From contig OU342630.1 in assembly GCA_910589415.1 (NCBI GenBank), forward strand, positions 93,430,186-93,494,185: a stretch of 64,000 bases of DNA, read 5' to 3'. Positions 22,579-32,660 of the stretch are shown piece by piece. Positions within the stretch are counted from its first letter, which is position 1, and each line of letters opens with the position of its first letter. The notes beneath the pieces were generated by a model that did no database searches, was not told the DNA's origin, and saw only the letters and a program-made list of their open reading frames with translations. Source of the DNA: Malachius bipustulatus. Its lineage: Eukaryota; Arthropoda; Insecta; Coleoptera; Melyridae. A program made the position numbers and the translations under genes.

Positions 22579-25500
22579 TAAGTAAATTATTATTTAAAGT
22601 ATTGAGTTAAAGTAACACAGTAGAAAGTATAACTTCTTCAAAAAACTGGTGATCTCGCTCATAGAGAGATCAAAAAATAATTATCTTCCAGGTTTCGTTC
22701 CAAATAAAGTACATACCTACATTTTATTCATAAACCGCAGTTCATTTCAATCCACTTAAGAGTACCTATGAACAAGTTGTGAACCAAATTCTTTTACAAC
22801 GGAACGCAATTTTTGAGTATTTGGAATGTAATTAAATTTTGAAAAAAAGTAATAAATTGATCATTTTTAGATGTAGCAATAAACATACAAGTAATAAACA
22901 CTTGAACTTTCTGACGATTGCAATAATTGCCCAAACCTTGCTTGCCCACTACTATTACACATTATACACATATAGGTTTTTGGAGTGTGGAGTGTGGCTA
23001 ATATTCAATAATTTTTTGTTCAGGATAAAGATCCTTTCTATTTTAACAAGATGTCACCCTAGAGTGTTATTGCACATGTATTGTTTTTATTGGGCGACCG
23101 TTTCATATATACTTAAAAACAAAAATAGAAAAATGGCTTTTCCAATTCGTTATACTTACATAAACTAATTTACACTACCTGTATATTAGTAATGTAGGTT
23201 TAATTTGCGTCACTCTGTATATTCATTTTTCATCGCAACGTGACATGTTAATCCAGAGGGAAACAAAGTATAAAATATTTGTCAAATTTCCCCGGGGAAT
23301 AAAGCAAACTGACATACCATAGTAGTTGTCATGCCACTTCTATAACAAAGCTTTAAGCGATGATTCAGACAACGTTATTTCACAATGATCCACTAATTAT
23401 GATTTAACACTATCTACTGATTAGTAATTTTTATATACATCATTCATCAGCGTTTAATAAATTACTACAAACAAGCGATCAACAATATGAAACATCTATA
23501 AAATTGCCTGGTCAAGTTAGGATTAAATCATTGGCGTTTACAAAGGATATTGGAAAAACGGTCTGGACAATATTATTAACGTCACTTTATTCAGTGATGT
23601 TACGTGCGATAGGTATATAGTCCTGTCACAAAAGTAATTACATTTTTCAAATATTGGCACCCACTATGTCAGCTTTTTAAAAGGTGTCTTTGTGTAAATC
23701 AATGGAAATTAATTAATAACATTCATAACTAAAAATTTCTCCAAGATTAACCAAATTTTTCCGGCCGACGTTACGTATTGAGAAACTATATTATGTACTC
23801 TGTACCATCAAAAACTTGCTTGGAACCGGAAAAACAGAAGTGGGAACATGTTTTCTGATTTTCTATTATCTGATCCTTACATATTCCACCGTTTGCCGTA
23901 GACAGAGCGTCAATAGGGCCTGTCTGCTGGACAATAATAGAAGGATTGAACCTTTCTTTTTAACAATTGTGAGTGGATGTGAGAGCGCAGTAATTTAAAG
24001 CGAGATAAGAGCATTATATAATACCATCAAAAACACGATGTAATTTAATATTTTCACGCAATGTTTCCGGGTAATGTTATAAGTATCGAGATCTTGACCT
24101 CTAAAACTTCCGACATACGGTTTCCAGACTCCTATGAATGGCCTGCCTCAAGCCGTACACCGTTACGTGAATTTATCCAAAAATTTTGCTTGTACCTGAA
24201 ATGTCACGTCGGCAGGAAGAACAATCAAAACAGCAGAACTTTTCTTGATATTACCACTTTTGTGAAAATTTCTCTTACATTAATAAAATATAATAATGCT
24301 AATAATATGTGTAGTAAGTAGATACAGTTACTAATTTGTACGCTAATAATATTTGCTATTGTCACCCATTACGATGCGGATGTGTGAATTAGTTCAAGTC
24401 TGTTATGATTTTGACATCAACCAAATCATTGCTCGAAAAAAACTAAACTCAAGCACCGTAGCTGTAGGTACAATAAATAAACGATAACTTTCCGTAAGTA
24501 TAACTAAATACATTGAAATAATTTTAGGAAAACGGTAGGTACTGATTTTAATAATAAAAAAAAACTAACAACCAGCTGGAAATATTAGGGTCGAGTGGAC
24601 AATAGACATGTTTCTTATAAAAAATATTGATATTGACATGATACCTGTAAAATACAAGTTTTTTTTTTGGCAAAGCGAGTTTCATGGACCAATGTCTTTA
24701 GTAACAAAGATTTTCTTGAAGAATGACATTAAACTCAATTTATGGTAGCTATACACCGTTCACTTATTATAAAAGAATTGGGTTATGGTGTAGGGTGATA
24801 GAAATCACTGGGTATAACCGCTGTCAATCATTGGCTGGAGTTTGGTTATGTCTCTTTTTTATGAGGTTGAAGTTTTATGGCAAGGAACAGGACATAGTTG
24901 CCAGATGGATTTTTGATATTTTTGGTATTCTTCTTATTATATTTATATTTACATCTTTGCGGGCTTTTTATTTTGAATCATTTAGTCACATATTGCAATC
25001 TTTAACTAGAACGCAATGTCGCTGGATCTAAGATCTTAAAATATTAAGCTTTTCATAAGAGTTTGAGAAAAAGGTTATCATGTAATTTTGCCAAGTTAGG
25101 AAAATACACAAATGTACTTTTTGAATATAAAATAAAAAACTTGAATCAATTATATTAATTTACTTTTAATAAATACATAGCAGGTAATTAAAATATATCG
25201 GTACGTTTATTAAAATATTAAAATATAGGTACGTAAATGAAAAATATTGTTCGTCAATTCGTCGGTTATTCGGTATCGTAGTACTGTGTCAGAAACCATC
25301 CAAAGATTCTGGACTTGAGAATGTTTTACACAAGATACTTTTCAGTTTTCGCTTCTGGCCCAAAATTATCCCCCATTATCAATAACAGCTAACTGCATCC
25401 TGCTTAGAATCAGAATCATCTTCAGCGCTCTGATTTTAATAAGATTTTCACCATGTCCATTTGTTTCGTCTAGTCCTCCGAAATAAGTTTTTCACAATGA

Positions 25501-26975
25501 TTATATTAATTTTGTCATATTATATCAGGTGTACTTACATTTTGAAAGCTCTTCAAGACATACAACATTCTTTACTTTATCCTTAGAGGGAAGCTGCTAA
25601 TTTACGTGCTTGTATAATGAAGTTTACAATACCCCATGTCATCGATTGGGTTGTATTGGAAATAGATTATTGCAAATCTTTCGGAAACACAATATTTTCA
25701 TAATTAGTGCCTGTTTTAGGCGGGCTGTCCAAATGTGTAATTTCACATTTGACCTGTCTAATAATACTTGCTAATGCACGGTCTGACTACTATCAGAGAC
25801 CGCATTACTAGCAATTTAACAGATACACATATTTTACTTAATACTTACATCCCAAATATATTTTACCTTCAGAGAATGACTTAAATGTTTGCTCAAGTTT
25901 GGACTTTCTGGATCTTAATCATTGAAATGCTTTCCTAATGTGGATTTATCCATCTAAAGATATTATTTTCGTCATTTTGCTCTTTCGAAATTTGAAATGT
26001 CAAAAATTTAATAATTTTATTTGTCAGTTTGAAAAAAATTGATCAGAGTAAAAAATTACCTATCCTAGATATCCCTTCTTCTAAAACTTCAATTTGACAA
26101 CAAGGCTGTTAATCAGCTGAGACAATTTGAGTGATTTGACAAATGTCAGTGTTTACTTAACCTTTAATATCTCGATCAGCTGATATTGTCAATCGAGATC
26201 TAGGGAGTTTTCATTTTTGCAAACCTAAAAACAAAAGTTCATGGCCACCTAGTTCTTTTTTAATATGTGAACGGTGTATAATTAGCCTTGATCTAAGCTA
26301 TTGACTTTTAATTTACTCAATCCCTAAATTTTTCTTTTAAATTCCGATCATTCCTTTAAAATTATAAAACAATTTCAGTTAAAAAACAATCAAGCCTGGA
26401 AAAATAAAAAAAGGATAATATAAAATGAACTCTTTCCAGCAAATTGTGAAACCAGGAGCCAGAAAGCTCAAGTAAACATAATCTTCTGGAGAAGCTTAGA
26501 GCTCAACATTATGAAACCCCCAGAATACTTTAGTCAAATTTATTCCGGATTTTCACATTCTCTTTGCATTCCTGGAAAAAGGATATTAAACAGAGATGTT
26601 CTTTCTGCAAGTTTAATTTTAAACGTAACTATATTATTCACCAGAGTACTTTATATTATGAAAAGAAAACATCGGCTTATTTTACCTGGCGTACAGGCAT
26701 GTAGGTACCTACGTGTGCATAAATTGAAATAACTAAAATGTAATACGACGTTCGGGGGGTTTACCAGAAATATTGTTCGTTCCCGAAATAACATTGCTAT
26801 TCATACCAAAACCTTCACGAAAATAGGTGGAAAACATGTAGTTGCGATGTAATGGCCCATAAATGGCGTAATTTGGAGACATTCAACTTGGCTCCTGTTG
26901 GTTAAATGTGGAGTGCATTTAGTTGTTTATTTCGACGTGGCATGCGATGTTAAGAAAATTTAAAATGTAACTTAC
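22579..26975. other. Gene-free DNA, probably intronic
   Basis: About 4.4 kb downstream of the signal-peptide exon on the minus strand, so likely its first coding intron. The longest open stretches (22839-23168 and 24723-25031, plus strand) are AT-rich and lack domains. A compact hairpin sits at 25768-25814. Confidence 0.45.
25768..25814. other. Compact stem-loop
   Basis: TTGCTAATGCACGGTCT pairs with AGACCGCATTACTAGCAA across a loop of about 11 nt, with one or two bulges. The size suits a short structured RNA or a palindrome. Flanks do not extend the pairing far, so a precursor microRNA is only a weak possibility. Confidence 0.35.
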
Positions 26976-27067
26976 CGTTGGAGAAAACTTGGCCAAACGC
27001 TAGTAAAACAATCAGGGTGGCCAAGACCGATGCCCCATGATACAGATCGTGGGACGACATGGTCTAC
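26976..27067 (-). CDS. First coding exon of an unidentified secreted or membrane protein
   Basis: On the minus strand a pyrimidine-rich tract (TTCTGTTTCTTTCCTATACAG) gives a consensus acceptor. Seven nucleotides later ATG (27060-27058) opens an 85-nt coding segment that ends at a consensus donor, G|GTAAGTTA. The 28 residues start MSSHDLYHG, contain the hydrophobic core ASVLATLIVLLAFGQVF and finish SN, a standard signal peptide with a plausible cleavage site. The intron is phase 1, as is usual between a signal-peptide exon and an extracellular domain exon. The rest of the gene should lie at lower coordinates or outside the window; no following exon was identified. The gene cannot be named from this exon. 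Confidence 0.8.
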
Positions 27068-27559
27068 CTGTATAGGAAAGAAACAGAACAAAAATAATAT
27101 AGATGGCAAACCCTTAATTGAACAATTCCGTCTTCTTCAATTGCGGAGGTATCACAGATACACTTTACTATTATTATTATTGTTAACACTTGATAATTAT
27201 TTCTAGCACAATAATTAGAACAAAATTTTAACTACTTGAGATCACAGTTAATGCAACAAAAACAAATGCAGCATTTGCTCAATGTCAAATTGGAGATCCT
27301 TAGTTTCCTTACTATCTATGATGAATATTTCAGTCGATCTAGTTGGAAGTCTGGAGAGATATCTTTGAAAATATGTCACACGGAAATTTATTAAACCACT
27401 AAGACATGATATGAATACAAACGACAACATTTACAACACTCATAAAATTGAACTAGTGATGAAATATTGATATGGCATGATGATTTCCATTCCTCTGCAG
27501 CTACCCTTCATTCTCGTCATACCCGATCGAAAACTTCCCCGATAACTTTAACTTTCTTC
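27068..27559. other. Probable 5' intron of the signal-peptide gene
   Basis: AT-rich spacer between the acceptor at 27067 and the CpG-rich block. It contains the polypyrimidine tract of that acceptor (minus strand). No other feature seen. Confidence 0.45.
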
Positions 27560-27950
27560 CTGTGATTCGAAATGAAATTACTACGATTCGCGGGTGCCTT
27601 CATGGTTTACTACCACCGAACTCAACGTTATCAGATTCATCTGTGAGTTATGTCTCGTAATCTGGCTCCTCTACACCGGCCGGTTTCCCGGACTTCAAGT
27701 CCTACGCTGGAGAACTTGGCGCAGTCGTCCGGATTTATCTCTAATAGGTCTTATGAAGCGAAAAGCTGGCACGGCACAGCGTACTCGGCACGTGCTCAGG
27801 GCACCGGATGGCGGGCGTCGCGTGCAATCGGCTCCGGCAGCATGACCGCTACTGACGCGTGGTAGGCCCGGACGCCAGGCGTCGGCGTCGCGCACTGCGA
27901 TCGCAACGAGCGCGTCGAGTGCTCCTCAGACATGTGTCGTCTCATTACGG
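27560..27950 (-). promoter_or_regulatory. CpG-rich island, candidate promoter or 5' UTR exon
   Basis: This is the most GC- and CpG-rich stretch of the window (for example GGCGTCGGCGTCGCGCACTG near 27879). It lies 0.5-0.9 kb upstream of the signal-peptide exon in the direction of transcription. Short overlapping ORFs on both strands share no domain and look like by-products of composition. A promoter with an untranslated first exon is the simplest reading. I cannot fix a transcription start or donor. Confidence 0.45.
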
Positions 27951-28636
27951 TGTCCCATTGAGACCAACAGCAATGGAATTGCGTTCCACCACCTACCCAT
28001 CTGCTTACAAAATAAAAGGGATGGTAGGGTACATTGTTTTATGAAAGGATTAATATTTTGTACTATATTCAGGGCAACTTCCCGATTGGTCAATCTCCGT
28101 GGGTAATTCTTTTACTTTTGAACATGTGTTCTGGTAAAACAATTCTCGTATAATTTTTCGGTAGGTAAAAAAAGTTTCTTATTTGCAGAATTTATTTGTA
28201 AGGGTCCATTTTTTAGCTGAAGTAAACATACTCGTCGTGTTGAGAAACTGGATGTGAAGCATCCTGTGCTAACAGCTGCTAAAACTGGGCGATGAGTGAG
28301 CCCAGAAACCCAGTGTTTTGAAAGTGTAACAGATTTGGTGTGATCAGCAGATGGAAGGTCCCAACATATTATGTTCTACAAAAAGTTGTATCAAATTCGA
28401 ACCAAGCAGAGAAGAGAAAATATCGAGAAGAAAATTTTGATCAGAGATATCCGAACAGTAGTGAGGTATCCAATTTTTCCTCGATGATTTCATAAAAAAT
28501 GTGAAAAATCGTATTAAGTAGGTTGTGATGGATGTGTCATGGACCAGTTAAGATTATTAGCAATGAAATCTTACTTGCAATAAGTAAATATTTTAAAGTC
28601 AATTAATTAACTATCTTGTTATCAAAACAAGTAGTA
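27951..28636. other. Non-coding DNA, nothing recognised
   Basis: Ordinary AT-rich sequence. A hammerhead-like GATGAG/GAAAC pair near 28291 was examined and rejected. Confidence 0.4.
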
Positions 28637-29048
28637 TTTGTAATATTATACTGACACACATAAATAATATGTTTAATAACAAGACGGTAACTCAACCTTG
28701 CAGAAATGCTGAATAAGGGTAAACAATGCCGTTGGCATTGACCCAGTCATATATAATGGACAGACACTCCATCCGATTAATTATTATAGAAATTATTATA
28801 GATATTATAATCAATCATGATTATTAAGTAGATTAATTTAGTCATAGACAACCGTCGTTATGTAGTGTGTAAGTGTTACCTAATAAACCAATCAAAACCC
28901 AATCAACTTTAATTATCCTGCATTACTCCTTATTTATCAAATGGCGATCCTACAAACTCACTCATAGATTACCACATGGCTATCCTGCAACATTACTCCT
29001 ATTAGTTAACCACACGGCGATCCTGCAACTTTACTATTAGTTTATCAC
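28637..29048 (+). mobile_element. Probable solo LTR of a gypsy-type retrotransposon
   Basis: The interval begins TGTAATATTATACTGAC and ends TTTATCACA. Immediately after it lies TGGCGACCCTGCCAG (29050-29064), close to the TGGCGACC-type primer binding site used by tRNA-Arg-primed gypsy-group elements such as mdg1/412. Inside are a TATATAATGG box (about 28750) and AATAAA (about 28882), in the order expected for U3-R-U5. No gag/pol ORF follows within about 450 bp and no second LTR is present. The exact 5' end and target duplication are uncertain. Confidence 0.5.
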
Positions 29049-29083
29049 ATGGCGACCCTGCCAGTCCTAGTTTATCACAAGGT
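28905..29083 (+). repeat. Tandem array of LTR-end plus primer-site units
   Basis: A 30-38-bp unit is repeated about five times. Each copy carries TTA(T/C)CACA followed by TGGCGATCCTGCAAC and an ATTACTCCTATTAG spacer. The TGGCGA-like words start at 28942, 28977, 29015 and 29050, with a truncated one at about 29080. The fourth is nearest to a perfect primer site. Confidence 0.7.
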
Positions 29084-29540
29084 ACGGTAACAAAAAAATT
29101 GATATCTTTGATCTATATCTCTGGTAGCAATTTGTGCCAGAGAGTCAATTGGTTCAGGACCAACAGCCCCGTCTGGTAAGTTGACCTGCTATCAGATTTT
29201 CTTTATTTTCACTTTTCCCTTTTACCAATACGAGTTTTACGGAGTTATTTGGTGCTAGTTTCGGTAATGTTTTTGGTAAGTGCATCGCTAGTCGCCTGGA
29301 TCCCGTTAATTCCGCTTGAAAAATGTTTTGCTAGGGGAAATTATACCTATTAACTTCTAAATCTAGTTCCTGTGACTAAACACCTGCATCGGATCCATTT
29401 TTTTGTTTTAGAACCATTAGTATACATCATACCATCGCACTAGTTGCACCTCTTATGGCTAGGTGTGCCATTCTTTGGACACGTTTTCCTTAAAGGCAAT
29501 AGCATCCTAGCATGATGCTAGGATTACTTAACTAGTTGAA
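29050..29540 (+). other. Retrotransposon leader-like sequence, no ORF
   Basis: Follows the primer-binding-site-like motif. No open frame long enough for gag is present. It ends near the small inverted repeat ATCCTAGCAT/ATGCTAGGAT at 29504-29525. Confidence 0.35.
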
Positions 29541-29549
29541 ATGAAGCAC

Positions 29550-29707
29550 ATTGCATTAAAATATGCAATTAAAAAAACCCAGAGAGAATCATGTAATTTT
29601 AAAGAGAAACACTTTGCTGTGACTTGTTTCGATTCAAGCCACCACAAAAGTGAGGAATTGTAGCTAGCACTAGTCATACTGTAGCGGTGTATATCCACAG
29701 AGAAATT
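29550..29707 (-). pseudogene. Older LINE ORF2, 3' part (split by the nested element)
   Basis: On the minus strand this side resumes KISLWIYTATV, then (one frame over) LWWLESKQVTAKCFSLKL. That corresponds to the region after the reverse transcriptase in R1-type ORF2 (…SPKI..WIYTAVVRP…LVWW…Q..AK..L.KL). It continues the fragment at 31259-31725, which ends KTCGLSQ. An internal stop and a frameshift show it is dead. Confidence 0.65.
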
Positions 29708-29708
29708 T

Positions 29709-29732
29709 TATAATAATAATAATAATAATAAT
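29709..29732 (-). repeat. (TTA)n microsatellite tail
   Basis: Eight TAA units on the plus strand, i.e. a (TTA)n 3' tail of the minus-strand retroelement. Simple-repeat tails of this kind are typical of several LINE clades. Confidence 0.8.
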
Positions 29733-29874
29733 GTTTATTTTTGAAGAATATTACATTCTTTATAACTATAATACTATAATATAATACTTAATTAAATCTA
29801 CATTAAATCAACCTACTTTCGTATACATTTTTTCCTATACTAGCTAATTATTTCTTTTTGCTTATTTTGCACTA

Positions 29875-30108
29875 TCATGTTTTATTTTTATTCTCAATAC
29901 CTATGTTTATGTCTAAGATCGCGTGGTCAGTAATTTTATTATCGTTATTGTTGTTTACAATATCCATTTCATACCTATACTTATGTGTAATGTTTATCAA
30001 CAATGTAACAATCTGATAGTGTCCTACTTTCATTTGTCCATTGATTTCTACCAAATATTCACCATTTTCTTCTTTTTCTGTTCTATTTTCTTCTTGTATA
30101 CACCACAA
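29875..30108 (-). pseudogene. Possible LINE endonuclease C-terminal remnant
   Basis: A 77-codon frame overlapping the end of ORF1 reads ...VGHYQIVTLLINIT...KITDHAILDINI. The ITDH-x4-I-x-I pattern resembles the SDH segment closing AP-type endonuclease domains of LINE ORF2. If correct, an internal deletion has joined ORF1 directly to the end of the endonuclease and removed the reverse transcriptase. The match is short, so this is tentative. Confidence 0.35.
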
Positions 30109-30389
30109 TTTACATCAAAAACATCATGACTTACATCCATATTCAAATTTAATTTTCTATTCACCTCAACACAATTGATACATTTCTTCTTTTTTTCGCA
30201 GTCTTTTGATAAATGTTCTCCGCTGCATCTAAAACACGCCATTCTATTTTTACATTCTTCTTTTTTATGATTGTATCCCCCACAATTGAAGCATCGCTTT
30301 ATATATACGTGCTCGTAAACATAACAGCGATCCCAACCAATGTTAATTTTTTGCATCTCCATTATCTGCTTGAACGATGACTTCTGCAA
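30048..30389 (-). pseudogene. LINE ORF1 C-terminal part with CCHC zinc knuckles
   Basis: It overlaps the upstream ORF by 47 nt in a different frame. The sequence KINIGWDRCYVYEHVYIKRC leads into CFNCGGYNHKKEEC (C-x2-C-x4-H-x4-C), ACFRCSGEHLSKDC (C-x2-C-x3-H-x4-C) and a third CINC. It then has DVSHDVFDVNCGVYKKK, the usual D..H...D..C..Y closing segment of insect LINE ORF1 proteins. The product would be the nucleic-acid-binding end of the gag-like protein. A single indel probably separates it from the N-terminal ORF; programmed frameshifting is less likely. Confidence 0.75.
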
Positions 30390-31149
30390 TCAAGTCCCAG
30401 TATCTCTTTTTCTTTGTTTCTAACAATTTAACTATCTTTATTTGACTCACATAGTTGTTCTGTTGTTTAATTTGACTGATTATTTCTCCATCTTCATTTA
30501 CTTCACTCAGTCCACATATTTTTATTCTTCTTTTTACCTTCTCAATCATATCTGCTTTATAATTTGTCATCTTCTTACTAACTTCTGCTTTGAGATTTTC
30601 GCCATCCTGTTTTGTTTCACAATTTACTATAATAGCACCACCTTTTGTTTTCTTTATGCTTTTCACTTTGTTGGAGACAGGATCAACAGTATCCCTCAAT
30701 TCCTTTTCAATTTTTTCATGTTCCTTTTTAACTTCATTTTTATTTATCTCATTTTTAGGTTTAATAATCACAGGTGTGATTGTTTCCTTAATTGCATCCT
30801 TATATGATATCTTCTCCTTTTTATCTTCCAACTTTTTTACTATCTTATCTATATTATTTGCTAATACCTTTTGTTCTGCCGCCTGTTCTTGCATTTTTAC
30901 ATCCATTTTGTAAATGAATTGAACTATCATGTCCAATCCGCCTTCTAAAATCCTTTGTTTGTAAATTTTATAATCATTTCTACAGGGTTGACAAATAAAC
31001 CAAAGTGCAGTACTTTTCTTCAGTACCTTGCATTCATTGTCTGAAATATTCATACACACTTTGTGTACTGGTTTTCTACATAATCCACAATTCCAACCTT
31101 GCTCTCCACTTTCAACCTCCTTTGTACACACACTACACTTGCTACTCAT
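30343..31149 (-). CDS. LINE ORF1 (gag-like) N-terminal part with PHD finger
   Basis: 268 codons on the minus strand. Residues C5, C8, C21, C24, H29, C32, C53 and C56 form a complete C4-H-C3 PHD-type zinc finger with the expected W at 50. Residues about 75-150 are Lys/Glu-rich and coiled-coil-like (KMQEQAAEQ, KKLEDKKEK). Residues about 170-230 (GGAIIVNCETKQDGENLKAE, RRIKICGLSE) match the RRM-like part of LINE ORF1 proteins. The product would coat the element's RNA. It is in the nested element at 29708-31258, 110 nt from that element's 5' boundary. The frame ends where the next ORF takes over, so the full protein is broken by a frameshift. Confidence 0.8.
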   Translation of the reverse strand: MSSKCSVCTKEVESGEQGWNCGLCRKPVHKVCMNISDNECKVLKKSTALWFICQPCRNDYKIYKQRILEGGLDMIVQFIYKMDVKMQEQAAEQKVLANNIDKIVKKLEDKKEKISYKDAIKETITPVIIKPKNEINKNEVKKEHEKIEKELRDTVDPVSNKVKSIKKTKGGAIIVNCETKQDGENLKAEVSKKMTNYKADMIEKVKRRIKICGLSEVNEDGEIISQIKQQNNYVSQIKIVKLLETKKKRYWDLIAEVIVQADNGDAKN

Positions 31150-31258
31150 TTCAGTAATATTTTTATCCTTTTACATTTAAATTATTCGGTTTGTTCATAC
31201 TATACGACTATATCGCAGTTCGGCAACGATGTGCATCGTGCCGCTGCTAACACACTAC

Positions 31259-31725
31259 TGTGACAGACCGCATGTCTTCGCCGCCATCACTCTTTGAGAC
31301 TGCCATAGTGCAATACAAGCTCTTGCCGTTTTACTACTGTTTCTTCCAGCTTAGCTTCTGGTCAAGAACAACACCAAGATGTTTTACATTGTCCGTAACC
31401 TGGAGTTGCATTTCAAATAATTTTGGCATTTCAATATGTTGAGCTTTGAAGAGTTAGAAAGCTCTTAAGTCAGTCACAAGTGCTTTCGGCATGAGTTCAA
31501 AAAATACAGCGTTTTAATGATTGGCAGTTATCAGGATGCATAGATGATACGCATATCCAACTGTAGGAAACCCTCGCAGTTTTTTTTCAGCAGAACATCT
31601 ACCACAATATTCCACAATAACGTCCGCGATGTGTTCGTGCATGAGGACTGAGGGGGATCCTAGTTCTACTTGCACAGCTCCCCACTTCAGCATGTTCTAT
31701 AATATCTTTCCGATTAAAGTACACT
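31259..31725 (-). pseudogene. Older LINE ORF2 reverse transcriptase fragment (R1-like)
   Basis: Minus-strand translation, with few breaks, runs MLKWGAVQVELGSPSV, a decayed GGVLSPLLW segment (clear as LLWNIVVD in another frame), RGFPTVGYAYHLCILI (the palm YADD box decayed to YAYH), an ELMPKAL segment, KLFEMQLQVTDNVKHLGVVLD, QKLSWKK, ARACIALWQSQR and KTCGLSQ. These are the palm and thumb blocks of R1/Jockey-type reverse transcriptase in the right order. Mutated catalytic Asp residues and two stops make it dead. The frame stops at the nested insert and resumes at 29707. Confidence 0.8.
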
Positions 31726-32660
31726 AGACACAAATGGCACATTATGAATAAAAATAAATTACTTTGATCCAACTAAATAATTCATAAGGTGAATAGAAAC
31801 CGGGATCTGAACTCTATCACGGATATTAGGAACAATGTTGAATGTGTGTGGAGGAAAATAATGTTTGTTAATAAATTTTTAATACCTACTTTAAGTTTGA
31901 CTTATCATAATTTAGTTGTTTATTGCCGATTTTGAATATAGAAGATTCAGCAAACATGGTTGAAATGTTCAAGGCGACCTTTTAGTAAACTTATAGGTAC
32001 CTAAATCTTTGCAATATCGACGTACCTAAATAAACGTATTTCGCTTTCATAGTTTTATCACCTGTAAAGTGAGGATCCTACACTTTTATTACCTTCATCA
32101 ATGGAATGACGCCTCATATATTTAAAGTTCCTATATAAAATTATTCATAGGATACGGTACGGTATCGGTATCACAATCGACGTGAGCGAAAATATCAAGC
32201 TGAAACAATAAACTGTTTACACGTTCCGTAACATTAACAACGTCAAATTTCAGTATATATGGTAAGAACGCACAAAACATTATTTTATGATCTTATTTAT
32301 GGATTTCCATTAATATGAACAAAATACAGCAGATAACTTTCTATAATAATAAAAGACGAACTTTCATATCAATAATAATAGTACTTGCATTGTCAAATTT
32401 TATGACACGGCAAAGAGTCTATCAGTTCATATTATAAAGGTCATAAGGATAACGTCATATTACCGACGAAGATACTTTAAAAGAACTTATATCCTTTTAT
32501 TGTTGTCTCGCTTTTATTTCGAGGATTCTGTTCTACCAATCAAGCATGAATGTTTTGCTACTTCTATAGGAACAAATTTTGAAAATTATTTCTTCAATGT
32601 TTCACATTTAATGTTCGGCTGATTATTTGAGAGTTATTTGATTAACAGCCTTTCGTATTC
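31726..32660. other. Non-coding DNA, nothing recognised
   Basis: No ORF with a recognisable domain. Scattered TAGGTACCTA-like words. Confidence 0.4.

Larger units (their letters stand above)
29708..31258 (-). mobile_element. ORF1-only LINE derivative nested in an older LINE
   Basis: The boundaries are set by the interrupted host ORF2, whose reading resumes on each side. On the minus strand the insert has a ~110-nt GC-rich leader, a gag-like ORF1 (PHD finger, coiled coil, RRM-like part, CCHC knuckles), about 340 nt of remnant sequence and a (TTA)8 tail at 29709-29732. No reverse transcriptase is present. The leader plus the simple-repeat tail suggests a complete retrotransposed unit rather than 5' truncation, comparable in layout to mammalian HAL1 elements. 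It is about 1.55 kb long. Confidence 0.7.

Noticed and set aside
22839..23168. 109-codon plus-strand ORF
   Set aside because: AT-rich, no family resemblance, no start context or splice sites.
27594..28044. Several overlapping ORFs on both strands in the CpG island
   Set aside because: Open frames on both strands at once are expected in CpG-rich DNA with few stop codons. None has a domain.
28285..28325. Hammerhead-like GGGCGATGAGTGAGCCC...GAAAC string
   Set aside because: The box is GCGATGAG rather than CTGATGA, no GTC triplet or stem III follows, and it is not repeated elsewhere in the window.
28905..29083. CRISPR-like array
   Set aside because: Eukaryotic context. The units are continuous imperfect tandem repeats without unique spacers and match an LTR/primer-site junction.
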